The position numbers were made by a program, and so were the translations under genes. From Brevundimonas mediterranea (GTDB lineage Bacteria > Pseudomonadota > Alphaproteobacteria > Caulobacterales > Caulobacteraceae), in the NCBI RefSeq assembly GCF_011064825.1, contig NZ_CP048751.1, positions 2,604,001 through 2,668,000 on the forward strand: a DNA stretch of 64,000 bases, written 5' to 3'. Numbering within the stretch: the stretch's first letter is position 1; every line of letters begins with the position of its first letter. The notes under the pieces were generated by a model. That model did no database searches. It was given only the letters and a program-made list of their open reading frames with translations, and was not told where the DNA came from. Shown piece after piece: positions 33,422 through 43,561 of this stretch.

Positions 33422-35224
33422 TCACATCCGTTCGGGCGTCTCGATCCCCAGCAGGGTCAGGGCCGTCTCGAGCTGACGCAGGGCCGCGGCCGACAGGGCC
33501 AGGCGCGAGGCGCGCGTCGCCTCGTCCGGCGCGACCAGCACCGGGCAGGCGGCGTAGAATTTCGAGAAGGACTGGGCCACCCGATAGGCGTGCTCGGCCA
33601 CCAGATGCGGCATCCGCTTGTCATAGGCGTCCGACACGGCGGTCGAGAAGGCGTCCAGCGTCAGGGCCAGATCGCGTTCCGCCTGCTCGGCGATGACGAT
33701 GGCGCCGGGCGTCGCGCCCTGTTCGGCGGCCTTGCGCAGCAGGGATTTGATCCGCACCGACTGGTACAGCAGATAGGGGCCCGTCTTGCCCTCGAAGCTC
33801 ATGAACCGGTCCAGATCGAAGACGTAGCTGGTGGTGCGGGCGTTCGAAAGATCGGCGAACTTCAGGGCGGCGATGGCCACCTTGTGCGCGATGGCCTCGA
33901 ATTCTTCCGGCGACAGGTCGTCGCCCAGCTTGGCTTCGTGCAGCCGTTCGCGCGCCTTGTCCGTCGCCTGGTCGATCAGGTCGCGCAGCTTCAGCACCCC
34001 GCCGGCCCGGGTCTTGAACGGCTTGCCGTCCTGGCCGTTCATGGTGCCGAAGCCCAGATGCTCCAGCGACCCTTCGGCGGCGTAGCCGGCCAGATAGGCC
34101 GCGCGGAACACCTGTTCGAAATGCTCGGCCTGACGTTCGTCGACGACATACAGGGCCAGGTCCGGCGCCAGGGCCTTCTTGCGGTCCAGGATGGTGGCCA
34201 GGTCGGTCGTGCCGTACATGGCCGAGCCTTCCGAGCTGATCACCAGCAGGGGCGGGGGCGAGGGGGCCTCGATCACCGAACCGTCGGCCAGCTTCTTCTT
34301 GCGGGTCTCGCCGGGCTTGGCGACATGCACCACCTGGGCCCCGTCGTCCTCGACCAGCAGACCGGTCGCCTTCAGATGCGCCAGCATTTCCGGCATCAGG
34401 GGATCGGCGTCGCTCTCGCCGTTCCACAGGTCGAAATCGACCGACAGGTCGCCGTATTCCCGCTTCAGCGCCTCGCGGCTGACGGCCACGAAATGGGTCC
34501 ATAGGGCGCGATAGCCGGGACGTCCGTTCTGCAGCTCCGCCGTCGCCTTGCGGGCGCGGTCGCGGAAGGCCGGGTCTTCCTTGGCCTTGCCGGCCGCCAG
34601 CGGATACAGCCGGTCAAGATCGGCCAGGGTCACCGGACTGTCGGCCGGGAACGGGCCGTCGCCCTCGGCCAGGAAACCTTCCGCCAGGCCTTCATCGCCA
34701 CAGGCGACGATCAGCAGACCCATCTGGAAGCCCCAGTCGCCGAAATGGGCGTCGCCGGTGACGTGGTCGCCGCGGAAACGGAACAGCCGCTTCAGGCTCT
34801 CGCCGATGATGGCGCTGCGCAGATGGCCGACGTGCATCGGCTTGGCCACGTTCGGACCGCCGTAGTCGATCACCACCTTGCGAGGATCGGCCACCACGGC
34901 GGAGCCCGCATGCTCGGCGTCGGCGGCCACCTCTGCGGCGCGTTCGGCCAGCAGCGCATCGGCCAGCTTCAGATTGATGAAGCCCGGTCCCGCCACCTCG
35001 ACCGAGGCGAAGCGCGGGTCGGAGCTCAGCCGCTCGGCGATCCTGCCCGCCAGCTCGCGCGGATTGGCCTTCAACGCCTTGGCGGCGGCCAGGGCGCCGT
35101 TCGACTGGAAGTCGGCCAGATCGGGGCGGTCGGACGGGGTGACGCGGGCCAGGGCCGCATCCACGCCTTCGGCGGCGAAGGCGGCGGCGACCGCTTCGCT
35201 GAGGACGGTCTTCAGATCAGCCAT
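33422..35224 (-). CDS. argS: Arginine-tRNA ligase
   Basis: 600 residues. [21 protein letters not shown] holds the class I HIGH motif; [11 protein letters not shown] and [21 protein letters not shown] are further family segments, and the C-terminal DALR anticodon-binding domain contains [20 protein letters not shown]. In many alphaproteobacteria argS sits between dgt and the SPOR gene; here it is 19 kb from them and the dgt-SPOR junction is closed. Overlaps the stop of the next upstream gene by one base (TAATG). Confidence 0.97.
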   Translation of the reverse strand: MADLKTVLSEAVAAAFAAEGVDAALARVTPSDRPDLADFQSNGALAAAKALKANPRELAGRIAERLSSDPRFASVEVAGPGFINLKLADALLAERAAEVAADAEHAGSAVVADPRKVVIDYGGPNVAKPMHVGHLRSAIIGESLKRLFRFRGDHVTGDAHFGDWGFQMGLLIVACGDEGLAEGFLAEGDGPFPADSPVTLADLDRLYPLAAGKAKEDPAFRDRARKATAELQNGRPGYRALWTHFVAVSREALKREYGDLSVDFDLWNGESDADPLMPEMLAHLKATGLLVEDDGAQVVHVAKPGETRKKKLADGSVIEAPSPPPLLVISSEGSAMYGTTDLATILDRKKALAPDLALYVVDERQAEHFEQVFRAAYLAGYAAEGSLEHLGFGTMNGQDGKPFKTRAGGVLKLRDLIDQATDKARERLHEAKLGDDLSPEEFEAIAHKVAIAALKFADLSNARTTSYVFDLDRFMSFEGKTGPYLLYQSVRIKSLLRKAAEQGATPGAIVIAEQAERDLALTLDAFSTAVSDAYDKRMPHLVAEHAYRVAQSFSKFYAACPVLVAPDEATRASRLALSAAALRQLETALTLLGIETPERM

Positions 35225-35901
35225 TATTGGTTCGGCGCAGAGGCTTGGGCCGGCACGCCGGCGTTGACGCGGAAGCGGCTGCCCGAGCGGTTGAACTCGG
35301 CCATTTCCGGCGTGACGTCGAAGCCGATCAGGACTTCGAAATTGCCGCCGCTGGTGTCGATACCCGCGCGGGGGATCACGATGGTCCGCTGTTCATGAAC
35401 CGAGGCGGTGCGTTGGCCGTCGAAATCCACCGGCAGGTCGAAATATTCCTTGGCCAGGATGGCGTTGTTGCGCTCGGTCACGGCGACCCAGTAGCGATAG
35501 GTCTTCTGGTCGCCCGCCGCCTTTTCGCCACGGCCCAGCTCGAACAGGATGTCCATATCCAGGCGGATCGGATCGGCCTCGCGGTATTCGCAGTCGGCGG
35601 ACACGCCTTCGATCTCGCCGGTGTAGCCGACGTTGGAAACGGCCGCGCGGCCGCCTTCCAGCTCGACGTAGCGGGCGGCGTCGTACAGCACCTTCACAAA
35701 GGGGCAGGGGCCGGCGTTGGCGCGACGGCGCAGGGGCGCGATGCGCGGCGCGCGGCTGGAGGGCGCATTTTCAGACCCATCGGCCTGCTGGCCGCTGGAA
35801 CCGCGATCACGCTGGCGCTGCGAGGTCTGCGCCTCGGCGGCGACGGGCAGGACAGCGGCCGCAATGGAGACGGCGGCCAGGGCGGAGAGCACGCGACGCA
35901 T
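35224..35901 (-). CDS. Exported protein of unknown function upstream of argS
   Basis: 225 residues with a signal peptide ([24 protein letters not shown]). After a polar, Ser/Arg-rich linker comes a folded domain with two cysteines (GPCPFV and ADCEYR) that could form a disulfide. Not recognised as a named family. Its stop overlaps the argS start by one base, an arrangement that suggests steady co-expression. Probably periplasmic. Confidence 0.7.
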   Translation of the reverse strand: MRRVLSALAAVSIAAAVLPVAAEAQTSQRQRDRGSSGQQADGSENAPSSRAPRIAPLRRRANAGPCPFVKVLYDAARYVELEGGRAAVSNVGYTGEIEGVSADCEYREADPIRLDMDILFELGRGEKAAGDQKTYRYWVAVTERNNAILAKEYFDLPVDFDGQRTASVHEQRTIVIPRAGIDTSGGNFEVLIGFDVTPEMAEFNRSGSRFRVNAGVPAQASAPNQ

Positions 35902-35969
35902 CAGTTATCTTCCGACAGCGAGAGGACCAACGCCGTGGCAGGCGTCCTTAGAAAAGAGGCGAAGAGGTC

Positions 35970-36536
35970 TTAGAGACCGGGCAGCTTGAAGCCGCCGCTG
36001 CGACGCGGGGTGATGGTGATGGCCTGTTGGCCGCCGGTCAGGGCCTGAAGACGCGCGGCCTCGGTCGTGGCGTCGATCGTCGTCTGACCTTCCGAGGTCT
36101 GGCGAACGGTCGGCGCCTGGGTCGATGCGTCATCCTTGCGCCAGAACATCAGGCGGTTGGCGAAGCTTTCGTCCTTGTGTGCGATGTCGCCGAACTCGTC
36201 GTCGACGACGTAACGGGCCAGGGGATCGGCCTGGTCGGCGCCGGCCTGGGCGACCAGGACCTGCTCGCCCGGGGTGCGGGTGACGGCCTGGCGCTGACCC
36301 AGCAGAATCTGACGGGCGGCGCTTTCAGGCGCGAGTTCCTGCGGACGCGGCTGGCCGGGTGCGGGCGGGCGAAGGCCGTACTCGGGCGGGACGCTGAGCG
36401 GGGCGGTGGAGACGGTCACGAACTCGTCCGGCACGACCTTGGTCAGGCCGATGCCTTGCTTGAGGCTGCCGCAGGCCGACACGGCGAGCGCGGCGGAGGC
36501 GGCGAGGGTCAGTACGGCGACGCTGCGGATACGCAT
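35970..36536 (-). CDS. DUF3035-like lipoprotein (BamF candidate)
   Basis: 188 residues. The signal peptide ends in the lipobox LAVSACGS, so the mature protein should be anchored by a lipidated cysteine (C22). TKVVPDEFVTVSTAPLSVPPEYGLRPP is like the conserved stretch of DUF3035 proteins. An outer-membrane BAM complex lipoprotein called BamF has been described in alphaproteobacteria, and I believe it belongs to this family, but that is from memory. It lies 174 nt after the lspA signal peptidase gene that would process it. Confidence 0.6.
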   Translation of the reverse strand: MRIRSVAVLTLAASAALAVSACGSLKQGIGLTKVVPDEFVTVSTAPLSVPPEYGLRPPAPGQPRPQELAPESAARQILLGQRQAVTRTPGEQVLVAQAGADQADPLARYVVDDEFGDIAHKDESFANRLMFWRKDDASTQAPTVRQTSEGQTTIDATTEAARLQALTGGQQAITITPRRSGGFKLPGL

Positions 36537-36710
36537 GGGTTCAGGCTCTGATCGGCTGATGCTCGAAACGCCTCTACGGGCGTTGTTGGCATAGTGAAGA
36601 CGGGGTGATTACGACTTTTCGGGGGCCGCGCCAACCTTCGAGCCTGATCCGCTGCGCCGGCGATCTCGCCGAGGCCGTGAAACGGGCTTTGGATCAGTCG
36701 AAAGCCGGTT

Positions 36711-37217
36711 TCAGGCCTTGGCGGCCTTGTCGGACAGGAAGCTGTCCAGAATCAGCAGAATGACGCCGATGGTGATGGCGCTGTCGGCGATGTTGAACAC
36801 CCAGGGGAAGACGCCCGTGCCGGAGAAGTCGATGAAATCGACCACATAGCCGAAGCGGACCCGGTCGATGACATTGCCCAGGGCCCCGCCCATGACGAAA
36901 CCGATGGCGGTGATCAGCAGGCGGCGATTCGACTGGGTCGCCCACCAGGCCAGGCCGGCCGAGACGATGACCGAGAAGATGGTCAAGCCCCAGCGCGCCT
37001 CGCCCCCGCCGAACAGGCCAAAACTGACGCCGGTGTTCTGAACAAAGGTGAAGCGCAGGATCGGCGGCAGCACCTCGGCGAAGACATAGCCGGGCGGGAT
37101 CTGGCTGATCGATGCGACGTCGGGCAGGCCCAGAATCCAGGCCTTGGTCCACTGGTCCAGCACGATGATCAGAACGGCGAAGCCATAGGCGGCTAGGGCG
37201 ATGCGAGGGATCTTCAT
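36711..37217 (-). CDS. lspA: Lipoprotein signal peptidase
   Basis: 168 residues with four transmembrane segments. The two catalytic aspartates are in GALGNVIDRVRFGYVVDFI and FNIADSAITIG. It cleaves the signal peptide of prolipoproteins in the inner membrane. The 174-nt gap to the lipoprotein gene downstream holds nothing that I can support. Confidence 0.97.
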   Translation of the reverse strand: MKIPRIALAAYGFAVLIIVLDQWTKAWILGLPDVASISQIPPGYVFAEVLPPILRFTFVQNTGVSFGLFGGGEARWGLTIFSVIVSAGLAWWATQSNRRLLITAIGFVMGGALGNVIDRVRFGYVVDFIDFSGTGVFPWVFNIADSAITIGVILLILDSFLSDKAAKA

Positions 37218-37274
37218 GGGGCGGCGGTTAGCAGGAAGCGCCGCCGGGGCGAAGCGGAAAACGGACGGAACCGG

Positions 37275-38876
37275 TCAGAACAGGTCGCCTTGCCCCGGCG
37301 CGGCAGGCTTGGGCCGAGGCGCCGGCCGCGCCGGGGCGGACGCTGTACGGCCGTCGCCGCCGTCGATGATCGCGCCCCTTGCGCCGTCACCGAACACAAG
37401 ACGCACCGCCTGGCCCGCCTCCAGCGTCGCCGCGGAAGTGATCCAGTCGCCGTCCGGATTTTCCACGCGGGCGAAGCCGGGCTTGGGCCGGCCGGGGTCC
37501 AGCGTGGCCAGGGCGCGCGTCAGGCCCGCCAGCCGATCCGCGTCCCGTTCCAGCCGACGCGGCATGACGCCGTCCAGCCGCGCCCCAAGCGCCTGCAACC
37601 GCGCCTCGCGCTGGTCCAGCCGACGATGCAGGGGGGCTGGCGACAGTCGCGCCGAAACCTGAAGCAGCCGCCGCTCGCCGCGCGCCACGCCGGCTTGCAA
37701 GGCGGCGCCCAGCCGGTCGCCCGCGCCGCGCAACCGGTCCTGTCCTCGCTCGATCCGCGCCCGCAACAGGGCGGGGCTCAGCTTGCCGCCCGTCACGGCC
37801 AGATGCCGTTCGTGCAGGGCGACATTGCGTTGCAGGCCCGACCCCAGGCGGCTGGCGGCGTTGTCCAGTCGCTGCTGCGCCAGGGCCAGCAGATCCTCCG
37901 GCCGCGCCGGCAGACCCCGCGCCACGGCGCGCAGCCGCGTGCGCCGATCCTCGATCAGCCGCCCGCCGGCGAGGACCATCCGCCGGTCCAGGTCGGCGAC
38001 CGCATATCTCAGGTCCGCCAGCACCGGCGTCGCGATCTCGGCCGCCCCGGTGGGGGTCGGCGCGCGCCGGTCGGACACGAAGTCGATCAGGGTGGTGTCC
38101 GTCTCGTGCCCCACGGCCGAGATGATCGGGATCCGCGCCGCCGCGACCGTCCGCGCCAGCCCTTCGTCGTTGAAGCACCACAGGTCCTCGACCGAGCCGC
38201 CCCCACGGGCCACGATCAGCAGGTCGGGGCGGGGGATCGGCCCATCGACGGTCATCGCGTCGAAGCCGCGGATGGCGTTCGACACCTGGCCGCACGCCGC
38301 CTCGCCCTGGACCACGACGGGCCAGACGATCACCCGGCAGGGCCAGCGTTCGGCGATCCGGTGCAGGACGTCGCGGATCACCGCCCCGGTCGGGCTGGTG
38401 ATGACGCCGATGGTGCGAGGAAACTGGGGCAGGGGCTTCTTGCGCCCCGGCTCGAACAGGCCCTCTTCGCGCAGCCGGACCTTCAGCCGCTCGAGTTGCG
38501 CCAAAAGGGCGCCGGCGCCGGCCGCCTCCATGCTCTCGATCACGATCTGGTACGACGACCGCGCCGGATACGAGGTGATCTTGCCGGTGACGATAACCTC
38601 CAGCCCCGCCTCCGGCTGGACCCCCAGGCCGCGCACCGATCCCTTCCAGATCACCCCGTCGATGGCCGACTTGTCGTCCTTCAGGGTCAGATAGATATGG
38701 CCCGAGGCGTGACGATTGACCTTGGACACCTCGCCCCTCAGCCGCACATGGCCGAATCGCTCCTCCAGCGTCCGCTTCAGGGCGAAGGACAGTTCGGAGA
38801 TCGACAGGGGCGGATTGTTGTCGCGCGGGGCGGCGGCCTCGGCCGGGCCTTCGAACACATAGGAGTCGTCGCTCAT
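37275..38876 (-). CDS. xseA: Exodeoxyribonuclease VII large subunit
   Basis: 533 residues. An N-terminal OB-fold ([43 protein letters not shown]) is followed by the catalytic domain ([70 protein letters not shown]) and a long Arg/Leu-rich coiled coil ending [27 protein letters not shown]. It trims single-stranded DNA with XseB. No xseB in the window. The coding region has an equally long open frame on the other strand, which is spurious. Confidence 0.97.
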   Translation of the reverse strand: MSDDSYVFEGPAEAAAPRDNNPPLSISELSFALKRTLEERFGHVRLRGEVSKVNRHASGHIYLTLKDDKSAIDGVIWKGSVRGLGVQPEAGLEVIVTGKITSYPARSSYQIVIESMEAAGAGALLAQLERLKVRLREEGLFEPGRKKPLPQFPRTIGVITSPTGAVIRDVLHRIAERWPCRVIVWPVVVQGEAACGQVSNAIRGFDAMTVDGPIPRPDLLIVARGGGSVEDLWCFNDEGLARTVAAARIPIISAVGHETDTTLIDFVSDRRAPTPTGAAEIATPVLADLRYAVADLDRRMVLAGGRLIEDRRTRLRAVARGLPARPEDLLALAQQRLDNAASRLGSGLQRNVALHERHLAVTGGKLSPALLRARIERGQDRLRGAGDRLGAALQAGVARGERRLLQVSARLSPAPLHRRLDQREARLQALGARLDGVMPRRLERDADRLAGLTRALATLDPGRPKPGFARVENPDGDWITSAATLEAGQAVRLVFGDGARGAIIDGGDGRTASAPARPAPRPKPAAPGQGDLF

Positions 38877-38940
38877 CGGCCCATCCTAGCCTGCGTCGCC
38901 TCTTGCGGGAACAGGATCGACGCCGCCCCGTTCGGCTTTC

Positions 38941-39102
38941 ATGGCCGCCGACCCCCAAGGAACCGATCCGGACGACCGCGACCCTCGCGAGCGCGACCTC
39001 ATGCGTCGCAGCGGGGCGGGCGGCGCCTTGAGCCCTTGGCTGATCATCGGTGGGATCGCCTTGATCGGCCTGGTCGTCTACGTCCTTTCCGCCCTGTTCT
39101 GA
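38941..39102 (+). CDS. 53-residue single-pass membrane protein
   Basis: ATG at 38941 to TGA at 39102. An acidic/basic N-terminus (MAADPQGTDPDDRDPRERD) is followed by one hydrophobic segment, SPWLIIGGIALIGLVVYVLS, that reaches nearly to the C-terminus. It fits in the gap between xseA (divergent) and purD, 56 nt before purD, and the codon use is normal. Function not known; tail-anchored by appearance. Confidence 0.65.
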   Translation: MAADPQGTDPDDRDPRERDLMRRSGAGGALSPWLIIGGIALIGLVVYVLSALF

Positions 39103-39158
39103 CGCTTCAGCCCGGCGGGCGCTTGACCGCCCGGCGCAGGCCCGTCATTGCCGACTTC

Positions 39159-40433
39159 ATGATTATTCTTCTCGTCGGATCGGGCGGGCGCGAACACGCC
39201 CTGGCCTGGAAGATCGCCCAGTCGCCGCTGGTCACCCGCCTCGTCGCCGCCCCCGGCAATCCGGGCATCGAGAAGCTGTGCGAGCTCCGTTCGGTCAAGG
39301 CCGACGACGCGGAGGGCCTCGCCGCCCTGGCCCGCGAGATCAAGGCGGACCTCGTCGTGGTCGGGCCGGAAGTCGCCCTGGCCGCCGGTCTCGCCGACCG
39401 TCTGGCCTCGGCCGGCATCCCTTGCTTCGGCCCCACCGCCAAGGCGGCCCAGCTGGAGGTGTCCAAGGCCTTCTCCAAGGCCTTCCTGGAACGCCACGAA
39501 ATCCCCACCGCCGGCTACGGCGTCTATGACACGGTCAAGGACGCCAAGGCCGCGCTGGACGTGTTCAAGCCTCCCTATGTCATCAAGGCCGACGGCCTGG
39601 CCGCCGGCAAGGGCGTGGCCATCAGCCCGGATCGCGCCGACGCCGAGGCCGAGATCGAACGCATGCTGGGCGGCCGCTTCGGCGCCGCCGGCGCCCGCGT
39701 CGTGATCGAGGAGTTCATGGACGGCGAGGAGGGCTCGCTGTTCGCCCTGTGCGACGGCAAGCAGGCCGTCCTGTTCGGCGGCGCCCAGGACCACAAGCGC
39801 GCCTTCGATGGCGACACCGGCCCCAACACCGGCGGCATGGGCGCCTATTCGCCCGCCCCGGTCTTCACCGCCGACCTGGTGCAGCAGGCCGATGAACGGA
39901 TCGTCCAGCCCACCATCCGCAAGATGGCCGAGGAAGGCGCTCCCTATCGCGGCGTTCTCTACGCCGGCCTGATGGCCACGGCCGACGGCCCCAAGGTCGT
40001 CGAGTTCAACGCCCGCTTCGGCGATCCCGAATGCCAGGTGTTGATGATGCGGATGGCCGGGGACATCGTCCCCTATCTGCTGGGCTGTGCGCGGGGCGAC
40101 GTCTCCGGCCTGCCGTCCCCGGCCTTCAAGCCCCAGACGGTGATCTGCGTCGTCATGGCGGCGAAGGGCTATCCCGACAGCCCGCTGGAGGGGTCGATCA
40201 TTCGCGGCGTCGATCAGGACTTCGGCCCCCACGTCCAGGTCTTCCACGCCGGGACCCGACGCCGCGAAGACGGCCTGCTGTGCGCTGCCGGCGGCCGCGT
40301 CCTGAACGTCTGCGCCGAGGGCGACGACATCGCCCAGGCCCGCGAACGCGCCTATGCCGCCATCCGGAAGATCGACTGGCCCGGCGGCTTCAACCGCTCT
40401 GACATCGGCTGGCGGGCCCTGGACCGGGGCTGA
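39159..40433 (+). CDS. purD: Phosphoribosylamine-glycine ligase
   Basis: 424 residues from the ATG at 39159, where the protein begins MIILLVGSGGREHALAWK; the open frame extends far upstream only because it reads antisense to xseA. GAR synthetase joins glycine to phosphoribosylamine in purine synthesis. An ATP-grasp enzyme: YVIKADGLAAGKGVAI, EFMDGEEGSLFALCDG, GGMGAYSPAP and EFNARFGDPECQVLMMRM are the landmarks. Confidence 0.97.
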   Translation: MIILLVGSGGREHALAWKIAQSPLVTRLVAAPGNPGIEKLCELRSVKADDAEGLAALAREIKADLVVVGPEVALAAGLADRLASAGIPCFGPTAKAAQLEVSKAFSKAFLERHEIPTAGYGVYDTVKDAKAALDVFKPPYVIKADGLAAGKGVAISPDRADAEAEIERMLGGRFGAAGARVVIEEFMDGEEGSLFALCDGKQAVLFGGAQDHKRAFDGDTGPNTGGMGAYSPAPVFTADLVQQADERIVQPTIRKMAEEGAPYRGVLYAGLMATADGPKVVEFNARFGDPECQVLMMRMAGDIVPYLLGCARGDVSGLPSPAFKPQTVICVVMAAKGYPDSPLEGSIIRGVDQDFGPHVQVFHAGTRRREDGLLCAAGGRVLNVCAEGDDIAQARERAYAAIRKIDWPGGFNRSDIGWRALDRG

Positions 40434-40436
40434 GCC

Positions 40437-41120
40437 CTACGCCCAGGCGAACAGCAGCCGGCCTTCGCCCATGCGTTCGCGCAGTTCGGGCAGATCGGTG
40501 TGGGCGACCGAGAAACAGCCGTAGCTGCGACCCAGCTTGCCTTCGCGCGCCAGGAAGTCCGGGTCGGCGTAGTCGGCGCCGTGGATGATGATGGCCCGCT
40601 CGCGGGCCTTGTCGTTTGAATACTCCAGCCCGTCCAGCAGGACATTCGGCCCCTGTTGCGACCCCCAGCTGGCGCCGGCGGTGGCGTAGGCGCCGACCGA
40701 GGACATGTTGGAATCCGGCGTATTGGAGAAGCGCTGGGCGTAACCTGAGTGGCTGGGGTCGGAACCGCGACCGTGGCAGGTGCGCAGGACCTTGACCTCG
40801 CCGGCGACCAGATCGACCTCGTACAGCCGCTCTTCGCCCGAGAATTTCTGAAAATCGACCAGATACATGCGGTCGCGAAGCGGGATCTTGTGGTGGTGGA
40901 CGTCCAACGCCGTCATGGCGCGTTCCATCAGTTCCTTGCGGACATGACCGCGCGGATCCAGCGGCGGAGGCGTCACGCTTACGGTCTGGATCGGCGCCGC
41001 AGGGGGGACGACCGGCGCGACTGTCGCGGCGGTGGTGAGCGGGGCCTTGGCGCTCGCGCTGGCGCAACCCGCCAACATGGCCGATCCGCCCAGAATAAGC
41101 CCTCGTCTCGATAGCCGCAT
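40437..41120 (-). CDS. Murein L,D-transpeptidase catalytic-domain protein, lipoprotein
   Basis: 227 residues. The N-terminus RLSRRGLILGGSAMLAGCAS has a twin-arginine-like stretch and a lipobox (LAGC). The catalytic motif is IIIHGADYAD then LGRSYGCFSV, with the His and Cys of YkuD_2-type enzymes. These form or edit 3-3 crosslinks or attach lipoproteins to the wall. Convergent with purD by 3 nt. The proline-rich ~35 residues after the lipobox probably form a linker. Confidence 0.85.
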   Translation of the reverse strand: MRLSRRGLILGGSAMLAGCASASAKAPLTTAATVAPVVPPAAPIQTVSVTPPPLDPRGHVRKELMERAMTALDVHHHKIPLRDRMYLVDFQKFSGEERLYEVDLVAGEVKVLRTCHGRGSDPSHSGYAQRFSNTPDSNMSSVGAYATAGASWGSQQGPNVLLDGLEYSNDKARERAIIIHGADYADPDFLAREGKLGRSYGCFSVAHTDLPELRERMGEGRLLFAWA

Positions 41121-41234
41121 GCGACGCCCTCGTTGCGGTTGGTCTTCAGGCGTGTTTGTTTCAAATGGTTACGGGCGAAGCAACCTTGGCCTTGTGGGGC
41201 GATTTTGCGGCGCACCTGTTTGGGGGAGAAATCG

Positions 41235-42560
41235 ATGAAGCGTTTCGGTCTGGCTATGGCGGCATGGGGGGCGTTGGCCGCAGGCGCGGCGGCGCAGCAA
41301 AGCCCCGCAGGGGTTGGGGTTTCTCCAGAGCCGACGACGATGTTCGTCGAGGCCGGGCGATTGCTGGCCGACCCGTCGAACGGCGTTGTGCAGCGCGGTA
41401 AAACTCTCGTGATCAGAGGGAACCAGGTCGTCGAGGTGCGTGACGGCTTCGTCGGCGACCCGGCGCAAGGGCAGGTCATCGACCTGCGGACCGCCTTCGT
41501 CCTGCCGGGACTGATCGACAGCCACGTCCATCTGACGGGCCAGCAGAACCCCAATTCCCGTCTGGAAGAGGTCACCCTGTCCGACGCGGATCAGGCCATG
41601 GTCGGCGCCCGCTACGCCCGCCGCACCCTGATGGCGGGCTTCACCACCGTCGCAGACCTGGGCGCGGGCAATCAGGCGATCTTCGCCCTGAGAAACGCAG
41701 TGCGGAACGGCGACGTGCCGGGACCGCGCATCATCGCAGCCGGATCCTCGGTCTCCATCCACGGCGGCCATGGCGACATCAACGGCTATCGCGACGACGT
41801 CATGCATTTGCTGTCGTCCGAGAGCATCTGTTCGGGGGTGGACGACTGCATGCGCGCCGTCCGCACCCAGGTCCGGGCCGGCGCCGACATCATCAAGATC
41901 ACGGCCACGGGCGGGGTCCTGTCCAACACCGCCGCGGGTCTGGGCCAGCAGTTCAGCGACCCCGAACTGACCGCCATCGTCGACAGCGCCCACCGCATGG
42001 GCCGCCAGGTCACGGCCCATGCCCACGGCGTGGACGGGATCAACGCCTTCCTGCGCGCGGGCGGCGACTCCATCGAACACGGCACCTATCTGGACGACCA
42101 GTCGATCCGCCTGTTCAAGGCCAACGGCGCCTGGCTGGTGCCCACGCTGTTGGCCGGCGATTTCGTCGCCCGCATCGCCTCGGGCCCCAACAACTTCTTC
42201 ACCCCGGCCCAGACCGCCAAGGCGCTGGAGGCGGGGCCAAAGATGCTGGACATGGCGCGCCGCGCGCATGAGGGCGGGGTAAGGATCGCCTTCGGCACGG
42301 ACAGCGGCGTCTCGGCCCATGGCGACAATGCTCAGGAGTTCGCGCTTCTGGTCCGGGCCGGCCTGACGCCCCTGGAGGCGATCCAGGCGGCCACCGTCGG
42401 GGCCGCCGAACATCTGCGGATTTCCAGCGAGGCCGGAAAGATCGCGCCCGGCATGCCGGCCGACATCGTCGCGGTGTCGGGCGATCCGCTGACGGACGTG
42501 ACCGAACTGGAGCGGATGAAGTTCGTGATGAAGGGCGGGGTGGTCTATCGCGCCGACTGA
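41235..42560 (+). CDS. Exported metal-dependent amidohydrolase
   Basis: 441 residues from the ATG at 41235, with GGGGGAGAA upstream. A signal peptide ends at AAGAAAQ. LPGLIDSHVHLTGQ (HxH), IIKITATGG (carboxylated Lys), VTAHAHGVDGINAF, DSIEHGTYLDD and IAFGTDSGVSAHG (Asp) are the ligands of the amidohydrolase TIM barrel, imidazolonepropionase/Xaa-Pro dipeptidase branch. It probably acts on dipeptides or cyclic amides in the periplasm. Its last 16 nt overlap the end of lpxK on the other strand. Confidence 0.9.
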   Translation: MKRFGLAMAAWGALAAGAAAQQSPAGVGVSPEPTTMFVEAGRLLADPSNGVVQRGKTLVIRGNQVVEVRDGFVGDPAQGQVIDLRTAFVLPGLIDSHVHLTGQQNPNSRLEEVTLSDADQAMVGARYARRTLMAGFTTVADLGAGNQAIFALRNAVRNGDVPGPRIIAAGSSVSIHGGHGDINGYRDDVMHLLSSESICSGVDDCMRAVRTQVRAGADIIKITATGGVLSNTAAGLGQQFSDPELTAIVDSAHRMGRQVTAHAHGVDGINAFLRAGGDSIEHGTYLDDQSIRLFKANGAWLVPTLLAGDFVARIASGPNNFFTPAQTAKALEAGPKMLDMARRAHEGGVRIAFGTDSGVSAHGDNAQEFALLVRAGLTPLEAIQAATVGAAEHLRISSEAGKIAPGMPADIVAVSGDPLTDVTELERMKFVMKGGVVYRAD

Positions 42561-43561
42561 AGCCGCGCGTTCAGGAAGGCGGCGAACCCCGCCTGATCCT
42601 CGAAGCGGGCGACCACCGGCCAGGCCGTCACATCGGCCCGCTGGTCGGGCGTCAGCCGGACCCAGTCCTTTTCCGTTGTGACCAGACCGGCCTGGAACAC
42701 CGCCGCCCGCGCCCGCAGGAAGGCCATGTCCTCGGGTCTATAGGCCGCATGGTCGGGGAAGGGGACGAAGTCCGCCAGGTCGCAGCCCGCCGCCTTCAGC
42801 GACCGCTCGACCTTCCAGGGCTTGGCGATGCCGGCGAAGCCGACCTGCGGCCCGGCCGGCGGCGGACCTTCGGGCGTCAGGCGGCACAGGAAGACGGGCA
42901 GGGCGCCGAAGGTCGCCACCAGTTCGGGATCGGCCGTCTCGACATCGGCGGGCAGCATCACCACCACGGCGTCGGCGCGCGCCAGTCCCGCCGCCAGGGG
43001 CTCGCGCATAGGGCCGGATGGAAACACCGAGCCGTCGCCGAACGGCCATTCGTCCTCGCGTGTCTCGCCGTCCACGACGATCAGGCTGACGGTCTTCTTC
43101 AAGGCGGGGTTCTGATGGCCGTCGTCCAGCACCAGCACCTGCGCGCCCTCGGCCGCCGCCGCCCGCGCGCCCGCGACCCGATCCCGCGCGATCCAGGCGG
43201 GCGAGGCTTGCGCCAGCATCAGGGGCTCGTCGCCTACGTCCTCGGCGGTATGGATCTGCAGATCGACGCGCACCGGCCCCTCCAGCCGCCCGCCGTAGCC
43301 GCGCGACAGGGCCTGGGCCTCTACGCCCGCCGTCCGCAGCAGTCGCAACACCTCGCGCGCCACCGGCGTCTTGCCCGATCCGCCCACCGTCAGATTGCCG
43401 ACCGAAATCACCGCACAGCCGGGATCGACCGGGACCGTCCGCGCGATCCGCCGCGCCGTGACGCCGGCCCAGATCCAGCCCAGGGGCTTCAGCAGGGTGC
43501 GGGTCAGCCGGGCGTGGCTGCGGTCGCGGACATACCACCAGCGGGGGGTGTTCAGCTTCAT
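42545..43561 (-). CDS. lpxK: Tetraacyldisaccharide 4'-kinase
   Basis: 338 residues from the ATG at 43561, which overlaps the waaA stop (ATGA). VISVGNLTVGGSGKTPVAREV is the unusual P-loop, and LVLDDGHQNPALKK the DDGxQ motif. It phosphorylates the lipid A disaccharide at 4'. The start MKLNTPRWWYVRDR is as in the family. Last gene of the lipid A/Kdo operon. Confidence 0.96.
   Translation of the reverse strand: MKLNTPRWWYVRDRSHARLTRTLLKPLGWIWAGVTARRIARTVPVDPGCAVISVGNLTVGGSGKTPVAREVLRLLRTAGVEAQALSRGYGGRLEGPVRVDLQIHTAEDVGDEPLMLAQASPAWIARDRVAGARAAAAEGAQVLVLDDGHQNPALKKTVSLIVVDGETREDEWPFGDGSVFPSGPMREPLAAGLARADAVVVMLPADVETADPELVATFGALPVFLCRLTPEGPPPAGPQVGFAGIAKPWKVERSLKAAGCDLADFVPFPDHAAYRPEDMAFLRARAAVFQAGLVTTEKDWVRLTPDQRADVTAWPVVARFEDQAGFAAFLNARLQSAR

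Noticed and set aside
37290..39158. An open frame of over 600 codons upstream of and in frame with purD.
   Set aside because: It is antisense to xseA, whose family motifs are clear; purD begins at 39159. The sequence is the low-stop frame typical of high-GC genes.
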